Source: JADJOY01 sp016713535 [NCBI: Deltaproteobacteria bacterium] (GTDB taxonomy: Bacteria; JADJOY01). Taken from it: 64,000 nucleotides of DNA. Position 1 is the stretch's first letter; each line of letters opens with the position of its first letter. The notes under the pieces are model-generated. The model was given only the letters and a program-made list of their open reading frames with translations, did no database searches and was not told the origin of the DNA. This document shows positions 9,638-19,788 of this stretch, piece by piece. Where the stretch lies: NCBI GenBank assembly GCA_016713535.1, contig JADJOY010000001.1, positions 618,421-682,420 of the forward strand, read 5' to 3'. The translations under genes and the position numbers were made by a program.

Positions 9638-12600
9638 ATGAATCGATGTCGCCGGATCGCGTGGTCGTCCTCGGCCGCGCTCGTGGCGTCGTTCGCCCTC
9701 GTCGCGGCCGCTTCGGCCGCGCCGCAGTTCGTGCCTGGGCTGCAAGCGCAGAATCCGCCGGCCGTGAATGGGTCCACGACGACCGCGACGCCCAACGTGG
9801 CGGTCGTCGTCGGCCACACCGGTTCGATGATGGAGGACATCTCGACGGGGCGGGTGGGATTCGTCGCGGCGGACTTCAACGAGACGATCCCGTCTTCCGG
9901 CTGCGTCGGTCCCGGGTGCGCGTGTACTGGCGGCGCCACGGGCTCCAGCTATGCGGCGTCGCCGACGCTCTTCAACCCCGCACTCTTCCGCCTCTACTGC
10001 GGGGACAGCACGCTCGCGGAACCCACCGACGGGCAGGGGCCACTTCTACCCGACGTCAAGAACGTCAACGTGTTCGACGACACGGCCGGGGGCGCCCTAC
10101 GATCAGTACCTGGGGTTCATGGCGCGGCTCTATCCGGACATCGACTTCGAGACGATCGGTTGCGTCACCAACTCGTGTGCGGAGGGTACCGGCTTTCAAT
10201 TCGTCGGGACGACTTACGGCGAGGGCGCGGACTACACCGGTCCCGACGGTACCGGGGACGTGTGCGCCCGGGCCGGCACGGCCTGCGAGTTGCTGACGCC
10301 ACCGGGCACCGGCGACGGCGTCGACGATCGCGCGGTGTACTCGTGGGACTCGGATCCGACCTACCAGCTCAACGCCCGCTTCAACTACCAGCCCACCTCG
10401 GGCGGAGGCGTGCCGTTCAAGCGAATCGGCGGGGACTTCCCGTATCTCGACCCGATCACCGGGTTCAACTTCAACTACCCGATCCGGATGCAAGATCCCG
10501 GTGCGACCTCGACTCGTTGGCGGGATAGCAAGCTGCGCGCGTCGCTGTGCGCGGTCGAGGGGTTCCTGGGGCTGAACCGATTTCGCACCCTGGCCGACGG
10601 CTCGGTGCTCAACTGCGCCCTCGACGATCTCGGCGACTCGGCCACCGAGGACGCGGACGCCGACGGCTACGACGACTTCTACCAGCAAAACGTGAAGGGG
10701 AAGGCCGCGGTCGCGCTCTTCAAGACCTATCAGTTGAGCCCCGGGCTCTACCCGCCGTTCGACAAAGACGCCGACTACACCGAGAACCGCCTGCGCGTCG
10801 ACCTGCGCGTGGCCAACTTCTACGGGCCGGGCTCCACCAATACCCTGGGCGCCAGCTTCGGCTGCGACGCCAACGGCGACGAGCCCTGCAACCGCTCGGT
10901 CGCGCTGCTCGAGCCAGACGTCAACCGCAACACCGGTGGAGACAATCGCTGGCACGAGTGCATGGGGCTCGGGCGAACCAACACCTCGGGCACCACGTTC
11001 CAGTCCTCGGTAGGAGACGACAACGCGACGATCCGCGCCGCGATCGACAACCGCTACGGAGTGCCTGGTGGCGTGATGTCACTGTCGGGAATCCTTCGCG
11101 ACGCCTGCGGCGCCAACGGCGACTGTCCGGGCGCCTCGTCGACATTGCCCAACAGCGTCACGAGCAGCGGCATCTTCAGCGCTGATACCAACGCCTGCGG
11201 CTCGTCCAACGCGCTGGTCATCATCACCGACAGCCCGGACTCGTGCGCCGACGTCGCATGCAGTACGTCGGTGGGCGAGCGACTGCCCGGCTACCCCGAT
11301 TCGCCGGCTCAGCCGTTCCCCTCGAACGCGACCGCGTCAAAGACCTGCCCGGACAACATCGCGGCCGCCATGCGCGCTTCCACGTCCGAGGCGAAGACCT
11401 ACATCATCGGTCTCGACGCGGACTGGGACACCACCGTGAAGCGTTCGGTGGCGGCAGTTGCCGCCGCGGGTGGCACCAACTCGTACTACCCGGCGCGGAG
11501 CTTCGGCGACGTCGAGAACGCCCTGCGCGGCATCTTCAACGACGTGAAGAACAGCGGCGACGCGGTGATCCCGGCCGGTGTCTTCGCGCTCGGCATCGCA
11601 CGCTCGGACTCGACGAACATCAAGGACGTGGTGATCGACGCGCGCTACAAGCCGCAGAACTGGCAAGGCTTCCTGTTCGCCCGGGAGATCACCCAGTCGG
11701 GACAGCCGCTGGCGTTCTGGGAGGCGGGCTCGCTGCTGGCGGCGCGGGATCTGTCCGTGGCCGCGCAGGCCCGCAGCACGTTCACCACGCTCGACCTCAA
11801 CTGCGACGGTCGGGTAGCCGGCAGCGACGAGCGGGTCGCGTTCGGCACGTCCAACCTCGACCTGACGACCGCCGGTGGCCCGTTCGCGACCCAGTCCGCG
11901 TGCACCGGCACGCCGCGCACGAGCCTCAAGAACGTGCACAGCACCGGCGCGCCCTTCTTCCTCGATGCCGAGGTGAACGTGGCGCAGGGCTGGACGGACC
12001 GGGACGGCAACGCGTTCGCCCTCATCGACTACACGATCGGGATGACGCCGGCGCAGATCGCCGCCGACACGAGCGCCGTACTGCCGGCCACCACGTACCG
12101 CAGCCGCGACTTCGACGGCGACGGCACCGCCGGCAACAGCGTGTGGCGGCTCTACGACTCGGCGAACTCGAGCCCGGTCATCGTGGGGCCTTCGCTCTCG
12201 ATCCAGGCCAGCGACGCCGACGCCGACGGCGACGGTCTCACCGACTTCGAGGAGTACCAGGCGCGGGTGCTCGATCGCCCTCGCGCGGCCTACATCGGCA
12301 CCAACGGTGGCTCGCTGCACGCGTTCAACGTCGATGGCAGCACGTCGATCCGCGTCAACGGCACGCTCGTCAACTCGGCGGGCGCCAAGGCCGGAGGTGA
12401 GCTCTTCGCCATCTGGCCGCACGAGCTCCTCAACCGTCTCAAGCGCTACGCGAACGCCTCCTACGGCACGACAGACGGGCTCGGGAACCGCATCCACGAG
12501 GACGGCGTCGACCTCACCGCCCGCATCTTCGACGCGAAGGTCTATCCGAACTCGGAGGGCGCGCCGCTCTTCGGGTGGCGCACCGTGCTGGTCATCGGGG

Positions 12601-14219
12601 ATCGAAACGGCGGCCACGGCTACATGGCGCTCGACGTGACCGACCCGAGCGAGGCGATGGGCCTCGAGGACAAGGACGCGAGCGGCGCGTTGGTGTCGTA
12701 CACGTACCCCACGTTGCTCTGGGAGTTCGATGAGTTCCGGGACGATGGGCACACCGACGCCGGTGATCCCGTTCGGGCGGACGCGCAGTGCGACGAAGAT
12801 CTCGACGCCTCGCCCGGAACCTCCGACCCGACCGAGCGTTCCCGCTTCGCGGACTGCGAGGACAACGGGCAGGACGACAACTCGCAGGATCGGCTCGGCC
12901 GCTCGTGGTCGATTCCGTTCGTGACTCGGGCGCGCACCACCGACGGCAACCCGGTCATGTACGTGCTCTCCGGCCCGGACACGATCGAGACCGTGTCGGG
13001 CAGCCCCTCGACCGGTGCTGGTTACCTCCTCGCGATCGACGTCAGCACCGGGTCGCTGATCGATCTCGACAGCGGCACCTCGAACGGCCTTCCGCTCAAG
13101 GTCAGTGACAGCGCCATCACCTCGGGACCCAACGCTGGCCCGGTCTGCATCGGTGGCACCGGGGTCGCCTGCACGGGCGGCCAGTTCATCGCACCGTTCC
13201 GGACCAGCATCGCGGGCGCGGACATCACGAACTCCGACGATGCGACGTACGCGGGCCAGCGCGCCGACGTCTTGTACTGGGGTGACCTGGGTGGCCGGCT
13301 GTGGCGAGGCCGCTTCACGGCTCCGGATTCGAACGACGTCGAGACCAGGGTGCTCTTCTTCCCCGGCTCCGACACCTCCACCGTGGATGCGGCTCATCCG
13401 ATCGTGAGCCGACCGACCATGACGCCCGCCAAGAACCAGACCCTCCTCGGGTCGTCACCCCCCTTGCTGGTGGTCTGGGGCGACGGCAGCCTGGCGTTCG
13501 GCCCGACGGACCTCGCGGAGGGGCTCTATCCAGTCGACGAGACCGGCTCCGACGAGAAGTTCCGGATCTTCTCGGTGGTCGACGACGCGGTGAGCGGCGC
13601 AGCCCAGTACCTCGATTTCGACGACGAGACGAATTGCAGTGACGGCGCGAACGCGACCACCTCGAGCAGTGACGGGTCGGCCTCCAACTCGGGAGGCGAC
13701 CTCGACAACCGGACGCTGCCGGCCACGACCGACCCGGCCGTGACCGCGGCACAGGACCCGCCGTCCGGGACTCACCCCCCGACCACGTCGGGCGGCTACT
13801 ACCAGTGCCTCAAGAACAACGCCGGCAGCGGGATCGCTGGCGCCACCGGCAGCGAGCGCATCCTCGGGTCCCCGGCGATCCTCGGGGGAGCGGTGATCGT
13901 CGAGACCATGCGCCCGGTCAGCCCGATCACGAACGTCTGCTACAACGTCGGCACCGGCTCGATCCTCGCCTTCGACTACTCGACCGGCGGGATCGTCAAC
14001 TTCACACTCAAGGGAGGAGTGACGTCGAACGGCGGCGGGAAGTACTTCACCGCCCCCGAGAACCCGGTCGCGGTGGCGAACACGGCGGGTTACAAGGCGC
14101 TCGGTGCGCCGCCGGACGGGTTCCCGCCCGACTTCCTTCGATACCATGTGGTGACGGGTGTGGAGGCGCCAGCGCCCCAGATCCCGATGGAGACGATTTA
14201 CTGGCGCGAGCCGTTCTGA
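9638..14219 (+). CDS. pilY1: PilY1-like type IV pilus tip adhesin, one frameshift
   Basis: Very large secreted tip protein (about 1,526 residues repaired). ATG 9638 follows GGAGGAG and begins a Sec signal ending ASAAPQF. The N-terminal half is von Willebrand A-like (PNVAVVVGHTGSMMEDIS), but the metal-site Asp is replaced. The frame changes near 10092 in a G5 run (frame before: LLPDVKNVNVFDDT; after: PYDQYLGFMARLYPD). Calcium-type loops occur at EDADADGYDDFY, DLNCDGRVAGSDER and DADADGDGLTDFEEY. The C-terminal third is the PilY1 beta-propeller, with YIGTNGGSLHAFNVDG, GDRNGGHGYMALDVTDP and DVLYWGDLGGRLWRGRFTA. It is the last gene of the minor-pilin operon and is followed by a strong hairpin. Confidence 0.88.
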
Positions 14220-14261
14220 CGCCAGGCTACGACCCCGCGGTCGCGGGTTCGGAGCAGCGCT

Positions 14262-14296
14262 GAAACGAGGCCGGGCTCGACGCCTGGCCTCGTTTC
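14262..14296 (+). terminator. Stem-loop terminator after pilY1
   Basis: GAAACGAGGCC (14262-14272) pairs perfectly with GGCCTCGTTTC (14286-14296), an 11-bp stem. It lies 43 bases after the pilY1 stop, with no long T tract. It separates the minor-pilin operon from the pilM promoter. Confidence 0.65.
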
Positions 14297-14406
14297 GCTC
14301 CTGGGTGATGAGTTCTGGCCCTGCGCGTCGCGCCGGTCCCTCCGGCCCGTGCCGATCCGGGAGGTCACCCCGCGTCGCGGGTCAACCTGAAAAGCGAAAA
14401 AAGTCG

Positions 14407-14436
14407 TTGACTTTGAAGAAGGGCGACCCCTACAAT
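14407..14436 (+). promoter_or_regulatory. Candidate sigma-70 promoter of pilMNOPQ
   Basis: TTGACT at 14407-14412, an 18-base spacer and TACAAT at 14431-14436, each matching the consensus at five of six bases. It sits about 58 bases before the pilM ATG in a locally AT-richer patch. It is the best sigma-70-type promoter in the window. Confidence 0.7.
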
Positions 14437-14493
14437 GCGCGCGTTCCGGTTCCCGGCGGTGCTGCGCGCGGCGTCGTACGGAGGTAGCGACCG

Positions 14494-15555
14494 ATGCTCT
14501 TTTCGCGTAAATCAAGCCTTTTTGGCCTCGACATCGGATCGTCGGCTATCAAACTGGTTGAACTCAAGGAGGGTAAGGGCGGGTTTGAGTTGGTGAATTT
14601 CGGAATGGCTGCCCTGCCTCCGGAAGCGATCGTCGACGGCGCCTTGATCGACGCCACCACCGTGATCGACACCATCGAGGATCTGGTCAAGACCCACCAG
14701 GTGAAGGCGACCGACGTGGCCACCTCCGTGTCGGGTCACTCGCTCATCATCCGCAAGATCAACCTACCGGTGATGAGCCAGGAAGAGCTCGAGGAGTCGA
14801 TTCAGTGGGAGGCGGAGCAGTACATCCCCTTCGAGATCAGTGACGTGAATCTCGACTTCCAGATCCTCGGTCCGGTCCCCGGCGACCAGACCCAGATGGA
14901 GGTCCTGTTGGTCGCCGCCAAGAAGGAGCTGATCAACGACTACGTGGACGTCATCCGGGAGGCGGGGCTGAGTCCGGTGATCGTCGACGTCGACGCCTTC
15001 GCGATCGAGAACATGTACGAGGTGAATTACCCGGTCGTCCAAGACGAGGTCCTGGCGCTCATCGACATCGGCGCCAGCGTCATGAACATCAACTTCACCA
15101 AGGGTCGAGTGAGCAACTTCACGCGTGACGTCTCGTTCGGCGGCAATCAGTACAACGAAGAGATCCAGAAGAAGCTCAACCTGAGCTATCAGGACGCCGA
15201 GGCGGCGAAGGTTGGCCAGGATGTCGAAGGTGTGAACCAGCGCGACGTCGAGAAGATCATCTCGGGCGTCAACGACGCGCTGATCGGCGAGATCCAGCGG
15301 TCGATCCAGTTCTTCAGTTCATCCGCCGGTGACGACCGTATCAACAAGGTCGTGCTCTCGGGTGGATGCTCGCGGGCCCGGGGGCTCGTCCAGGCGATGC
15401 AGGACAAGCTCGGTCTGCCCGTCGAGGTGGCGAACCCGTTCAACGCGATCCAGTGCGATCCCGGGAAGTTCGATGCCGACTACCTGAGCTCCGTCGGGCC
15501 CGCCGCGGCTGTCGCGATCGGGCTCGCGCTCAGGCGTCTGGGCGACAAGGTCTGA
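14494..15555 (+). CDS. pilM: Type IV pilus assembly ATPase-like protein PilM
   Basis: 353-residue cytoplasmic actin-fold protein that binds the N-terminus of PilN and links the inner-membrane alignment complex to the assembly motors. The nucleotide-binding phosphate loop is LFGLDIGSSAIKLVEL near the N-terminus. LALIDIGASVMNINF and NKVVLSGGCSRARGL are the second phosphate and adenosine motifs. Length matches the family. ATG 14494 follows GGAGG at ideal distance. It is the first gene of pilMNOPQ. Confidence 0.97.
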   Translation: MLFSRKSSLFGLDIGSSAIKLVELKEGKGGFELVNFGMAALPPEAIVDGALIDATTVIDTIEDLVKTHQVKATDVATSVSGHSLIIRKINLPVMSQEELEESIQWEAEQYIPFEISDVNLDFQILGPVPGDQTQMEVLLVAAKKELINDYVDVIREAGLSPVIVDVDAFAIENMYEVNYPVVQDEVLALIDIGASVMNINFTKGRVSNFTRDVSFGGNQYNEEIQKKLNLSYQDAEAAKVGQDVEGVNQRDVEKIISGVNDALIGEIQRSIQFFSSSAGDDRINKVVLSGGCSRARGLVQAMQDKLGLPVEVANPFNAIQCDPGKFDADYLSSVGPAAAVAIGLALRRLGDKV

Positions 15556-15604
15556 TGGTTGCGCGCGTGGTGGTCGCTTCGAATCGAGCTGCGGAGACCG
15601 TCCG

Positions 15605-16231
15605 ATGATCAAGATCAACCTGCTGCCGGCCAAGGCGGTCAAGCGAGACACGAAGAACCGGGAGTTCGTGATCATCTCGGTCGTCGCGCTAGTGGCCGTG
15701 GCCGCCGTCATCATCTTCTTGAGCACCGCGCAGGCCGCCAAGCTTCAGGCTCGAGAAGATCAGATCGTGAAGCTCAAGTCGGAGATCGAGGAGCTTCAGC
15801 GCAAGGTCAAGGAAGTCGACGCGTTCAAGGCCAAGCAAGAGAAGCTGCGGCAGAAGATCGGGATCATCGAGCAGCTTCGCAAGCAGAAGACCGGACCGGT
15901 TCGAATCCTCGACGACCTCAGCATGAAGGTCCCCGAGGAGGTCTGGCTGATCAGCTACAAGGAGGAGGGTGGCCTTCTCCGGATCGCAGGCAACGGCATC
16001 GACGACGAGAGTATTTCCCAGTTCCTGCAGAAGCTCGAGGCCTCGCCGTATTTCCAGGGCGTCGAGCTGCTCTTCATCAAGCCGATCGAGATCAACAAGA
16101 AGCGTGTGCGCAACTTCGAGATCAGTGCCCAGTCCACGATCTCCGCGCCTCAGCCCGCGCCCAAGCCGGCGGCCCCGCCGCCGCCCAAGAAGCCGGCAGG
16201 CGGTGGTGCGAAGGGTGGCGACGAAGGTTGA
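15605..16231 (+). CDS. pilN: Type IV pilus alignment protein PilN
   Basis: 208-residue bitopic inner-membrane protein. It begins MIKINLLPAK, the conserved INLLP motif that docks into PilM. One transmembrane helix follows (about 22-42, FVIISVVALVAVAAVIIFL), then a coiled coil and a ferredoxin-like periplasmic domain. A Pro/Ala/Lys-rich tail ends the protein. It heterodimerises with PilO, encoded 46 bases downstream. Confidence 0.95.
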   Translation: MIKINLLPAKAVKRDTKNREFVIISVVALVAVAAVIIFLSTAQAAKLQAREDQIVKLKSEIEELQRKVKEVDAFKAKQEKLRQKIGIIEQLRKQKTGPVRILDDLSMKVPEEVWLISYKEEGGLLRIAGNGIDDESISQFLQKLEASPYFQGVELLFIKPIEINKKRVRNFEISAQSTISAPQPAPKPAAPPPPKKPAGGGAKGGDEG

Positions 16232-16276
16232 GCGGGCGGGTCGCGTGATTCTGTCGAGACGTGTCGCGGAGGGACC

Positions 16277-16858
16277 ATGGCGTTGACAGCGGACACCCTG
16301 ATCGAGCTTCCGTTTCAGAAGAAGCTGATCGCGTTGGTCGTGGTGATCGTGGTGATCCTCGGTCTTTATCTCTATCTCAGCTACGTGCCGAAGCGGGCGG
16401 AGATCCAGAGCAAGGACGACGAGATCAACAAGCTCACCAACGAGAAGGCCGAGAAGGAGATCATCGCGGCCAACCTCGACGCCTTCAAGAAGGAATACGA
16501 GAAGCTCGACGCCAAGCTCGCGCAGGCCGTGAAGATGCTGCCCAACGAGCGCGAGATCCCCGAGTTGCTCTTCAGCGTGTCGAATCTCGTCGAGCAGTCG
16601 GGCCTCGAGCTCGAGGTCTTCGAGCCTCTGCCCGAGGTGCCCCAGGAGTTCTACGCAGAGGTGCCGGTCTCGATCAACGTGAAAGGCGAGTTCACCCAGC
16701 TCGCCGTGTTCCTCGACAAGCTCGGCAAGTTGCACCGCATCGTGAATCTCACCGACCTGTCCGTGACGAAGACGGACACGCAGGCCGGTGGGTTCGTGGC
16801 GCTCGCGGCAAAAGGCAAGATCACGACCTATCGCTTCCTCCAGGCCGGTGCGGGCTGA
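16277..16858 (+). CDS. pilO: Type IV pilus alignment protein PilO
   Basis: 193-residue inner-membrane protein with one TM helix (about 18-36, LIALVVVIVVILGLYLYL). A coiled coil follows (KDDEINKLTNEKAEKE), then a periplasmic domain (LPNEREIPELLFSVSNLVEQSGLELEVFEPL, quoted here from LPNEREIPELLF), the recognisable PilO core. It partners PilN and contacts PilP. Start ATG 16277 has a GGAGGG element upstream. Confidence 0.94.
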   Translation: MALTADTLIELPFQKKLIALVVVIVVILGLYLYLSYVPKRAEIQSKDDEINKLTNEKAEKEIIAANLDAFKKEYEKLDAKLAQAVKMLPNEREIPELLFSVSNLVEQSGLELEVFEPLPEVPQEFYAEVPVSINVKGEFTQLAVFLDKLGKLHRIVNLTDLSVTKTDTQAGGFVALAAKGKITTYRFLQAGAG

Positions 16859-16921
16859 GGCGACGGATCGGGCGGGACGGGTGTACCAGGGCCGCGCTGA
16901 TTTCGGGAACGGGTGACGCGT

Positions 16922-17473
16922 ATGCGAATCCAGAAAGCGACCTCGATTGGGATCCTGCTGGCGCTCATGGGCGCTGCGGCCTGCTCGACCGGCGGTCAGG
17001 AGGCGGAGCAGCCTGCGGCGCCCGCGGCTCCGAAGCCAGCCGAGACCAAGGTGGCAGCCGTCGACGAGGAGCAGACCTTCGAGGAGTACTCGTACGATCC
17101 GGGCGGGAAGCGTGATCCGTTCCGTCCGCCGCAGGAGATGTTCGAGAACCGAGTGGCCGAGACCGCCGCGGCGGAAGCGCCGGTCGGCCCTCCGGCAACG
17201 CCGCTCGAGGAGCTCGACGTCGTCGAATGGAAGCTCACCGCGATCATCCAGACGCCCGGCTCGCCACGCGCGATGGTCGAGGATTCGACGGGTCGCGGCT
17301 ACATCATCGAGATCGGCACCACCATCGGTCGCTGGAAGGGCCGGGTGGCGCGAATCGAGGACGACCGCGTGATCGTCGTCGAGACCTACAAGGACACCCG
17401 GGGCGGCGAGCGGCGCCAGGAGATTCCGTTGCTGCTCCGCAACCCCGAAGAAAAAGACAAGCAGCCGAGCTGA
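16922..17473 (+). CDS. pilP: Type IV pilus lipoprotein PilP
   Basis: 183-residue inner-membrane lipoprotein. The signal peptide ends in the lipobox MGAAACS. A disordered Ala/Pro-rich linker follows, then the beta-sandwich PilP domain beginning YDPGGKRDPFRPP, with VEWKLTAIIQTPGSPRAMVED as the conserved core. It bridges PilN/PilO to the PilQ secretin. ATG 16922 is preferred over the in-frame GTG at 16913 because it gives a normal signal peptide. Confidence 0.93.
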   Translation: MRIQKATSIGILLALMGAAACSTGGQEAEQPAAPAAPKPAETKVAAVDEEQTFEEYSYDPGGKRDPFRPPQEMFENRVAETAAAEAPVGPPATPLEELDVVEWKLTAIIQTPGSPRAMVEDSTGRGYIIEIGTTIGRWKGRVARIEDDRVIVVETYKDTRGGERRQEIPLLLRNPEEKDKQPS

Positions 17474-17591
17474 TGAACCACGGGCGGCTCGCGGCGGGTG
17501 CCGAAAGGCCCGAGCGAAGCGGCCCCGAGGCCATGGCCAGATGACCGACGCACCGATCCGGACTGAACAAGAAGGAGAAGGAGAATCTCCC

Positions 17592-19709
17592 ATGCTCGAG
17601 GCGCACCTCAAGAGCCCGCGCGGCCAGGTACGGCAACGGTGGTTGACGGCGTTCGTGCTGATCGCGCTGACCGTGACGGCCGGGCGAGTGCAGGCCGCGG
17701 CCGAGGCGGGAGTGGACAGCGGGATGGAGCAGGTCGGCGCCCAGGGCGCCGAGGCGGAGCCTCGTGCTGCGCTCGAGCCGGTCGGCCGCATCGAGGCCGT
17801 GACGCTCCAGCAGGATTCGCAACGGTCGGTGTTGACGGTGCGAGGGGCGGGCGCGGTCGACGGCGAGCTCTTCGACCTGGGCGACGGTACGGTCGCGATC
17901 AACTTCATGAACGTGGCTCTCGCGAGGGAGGCGGAGGGGCGGGCTGATTCGAAGTCTGCCGGGCCAGTGCGCCACCTCGATGTGTTCCGTTCCCTGGCGG
18001 ACGACGGTCGCGACGTCCGCGTCGTCGTCGACGTGGTTCCCGGCTCGAAGGCTCGGATCGACCGCGACAAGGGGCTGGTTCGGTTGACGGTAGAGAGCCC
18101 GGCGCCGGTGGTCGCCATGGAGCCGGCGCCCGCGCCGACTCGCGCCGTCGAAGGGGCCGCGCCTGCAGTCGAGGTGGCCGCCGTGACGGTCGCGCCTGCG
18201 GCGCCGATCGAGCCGAAGCCGGTCGTCGTCCCGGCACTGGCCGCGGTATCCGAGGATGCGAAGCCGGCGCCGCGTGCGCGCCGATCCGCGCCCGCGGTCC
18301 TCAGCGACATCGAGGGGGCTGTCGCGAAGCCTGCGACCGCGGAGGTGGGGGCGGCCCCGATCGTGAGCAACGAGAGTCTTACGGGATTCTTCCAGCCGCC
18401 CAGCAAGTACGTCGGCGAGCGCATCTCGATCGATGTGCAAGAGGCCGAGATCCAGAACGTGTTGCGACTGATCTCGGAGATCTCGGGTCTCAACCTGATC
18501 ATCTCTGACCAAGTTCAGGGCCGCATCACGATCAAGCTGAAGGACATTCCCTGGGATCAGGTCCTCGATCTGGTCCTCAAGACCAAGAATCTGGGGAAGG
18601 AGCGTGAGGGCAACATCGTCCGGATCGCGCCGCTCGATGTCCTCGAGAAGGAGCAGGAGGCCCGGCTGCGGACGCAGGAGCGCTCCGCGAAGCTCGAACC
18701 GGTCATCCTCAAGATCATCCCGGTCAACTTCGCGACGGCGAAAGACCTCCTCGCGAAGCTGCAGCAGGTCGCGAGCAAGCGTGACGACGCATCGATCGAC
18801 GTCGATGAGCGGACCAATGCGCTCATCATCAAGGACACCGATCGGGTCGTCGAAGTGATGACCGACCTGGTCCACAGCCTGGATACGCCGACGCCGCAGG
18901 TGCTGATCGAGGCGCGCATCGTCGAGGCCACGCTCAACTTCACCCGGAACCTCGGTATCCAATGGGGCACCGGCTACGTGGCCAGCCCCGAGACTGGTAA
19001 CCCGACCGGCGTCAACTTCCCGAATACGGTCACCGTCGGCGGCTTCCCGACCGGCAAGGGCCAGGGCGGCCAGAGCCAGGGCCTCACCTCGCTGATTTCC
19101 GGTCCGTCGGGCTCGCCCTTGATCGTGAACCTGCCGGCGCCGGTCTCGACCGACTCCGGTGGCGTGCTCGGCCTCAGCCTCCAGAGCATCGACGACACGT
19201 TCACGCTAGACCTGATCATCTCGGCGCTCGAGGACACCGGCCACGGCAAGCTCATCTCGAGCCCACGCGTCATCACGATCGACAACAAGGAAGCGAAGAT
19301 CGAGCAGGGCTTCGACATCCCCTTCCGTACGGTGTCGGAAGAGGGCGCGCAGGTCTCCTTTCAGGAAGCGAAGCTTCAGTTGGCCGTGACGCCGCACATC
19401 ACGCCCGACGAGAGCATCGTGATGAAGATCAAGGTCAACAACGACACGCCCGACTTCTCTCAGACGGTCGAGGGGAACCCGCTGGTTGCGAGAAAGTCCG
19501 CCGAGACGGAGGTCCTGATCCGGAACGGTCAGACCGCGGTGATCGGCGGCATCTTCCAGATCAACGGCACGATCAATCGGTCGGGCGTGCCGTGGTTCAA
19601 CGATATCCCCGTGATCGGCGTGCTGTTCCGCAAGGACTCGGAGCAGGAGAAGAAGAACAAGCTCATCGTCTTCATCACGCCGACGATCATCAAGCGGGCA
19701 GAGGGCTGA
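17592..19709 (+). CDS. pilQ: Type IV pilus outer-membrane secretin PilQ
   Basis: 705-residue secretin forming the outer-membrane pore. ATG 17592, after AAGGAGAAGGAG, gives a Sec signal (VLIALTVTAGRVQAAAE). One AMIN domain, which binds peptidoglycan, lies at about 55-145. An Ala/Pro-rich linker follows, then the short N0 domain (ISIDVQEAEIQNVLRLISEI), a secretin N1 repeat (VNFATAKDLLAKLQQV) and the secretin barrel with VLIEARIVEATL and VPWFNDIPVIGVLFR. The stop at 19709 closes the pil operon; aroB follows. Confidence 0.96.
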   Translation: MLEAHLKSPRGQVRQRWLTAFVLIALTVTAGRVQAAAEAGVDSGMEQVGAQGAEAEPRAALEPVGRIEAVTLQQDSQRSVLTVRGAGAVDGELFDLGDGTVAINFMNVALAREAEGRADSKSAGPVRHLDVFRSLADDGRDVRVVVDVVPGSKARIDRDKGLVRLTVESPAPVVAMEPAPAPTRAVEGAAPAVEVAAVTVAPAAPIEPKPVVVPALAAVSEDAKPAPRARRSAPAVLSDIEGAVAKPATAEVGAAPIVSNESLTGFFQPPSKYVGERISIDVQEAEIQNVLRLISEISGLNLIISDQVQGRITIKLKDIPWDQVLDLVLKTKNLGKEREGNIVRIAPLDVLEKEQEARLRTQERSAKLEPVILKIIPVNFATAKDLLAKLQQVASKRDDASIDVDERTNALIIKDTDRVVEVMTDLVHSLDTPTPQVLIEARIVEATLNFTRNLGIQWGTGYVASPETGNPTGVNFPNTVTVGGFPTGKGQGGQSQGLTSLISGPSGSPLIVNLPAPVSTDSGGVLGLSLQSIDDTFTLDLIISALEDTGHGKLISSPRVITIDNKEAKIEQGFDIPFRTVSEEGAQVSFQEAKLQLAVTPHITPDESIVMKIKVNNDTPDFSQTVEGNPLVARKSAETEVLIRNGQTAVIGGIFQINGTINRSGVPWFNDIPVIGVLFRKDSEQEKKNKLIVFITPTIIKRAEG

Positions 19710-19788
19710 GGGCGGGTCTCTAGGCGGTGAGCCGGGTGAAAACCCTGCCACGAGCGAGCGAGCTCCCAGCAATGCTTCGGCGACGACG

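Noticed and set aside
15689-18502. 937-codon open frame on the minus strand opposite pilN-pilQ
   Set aside because: Shadow frame caused by strong third-position GC bias; it is antisense to four well-conserved pil genes and has no recognisable domain.
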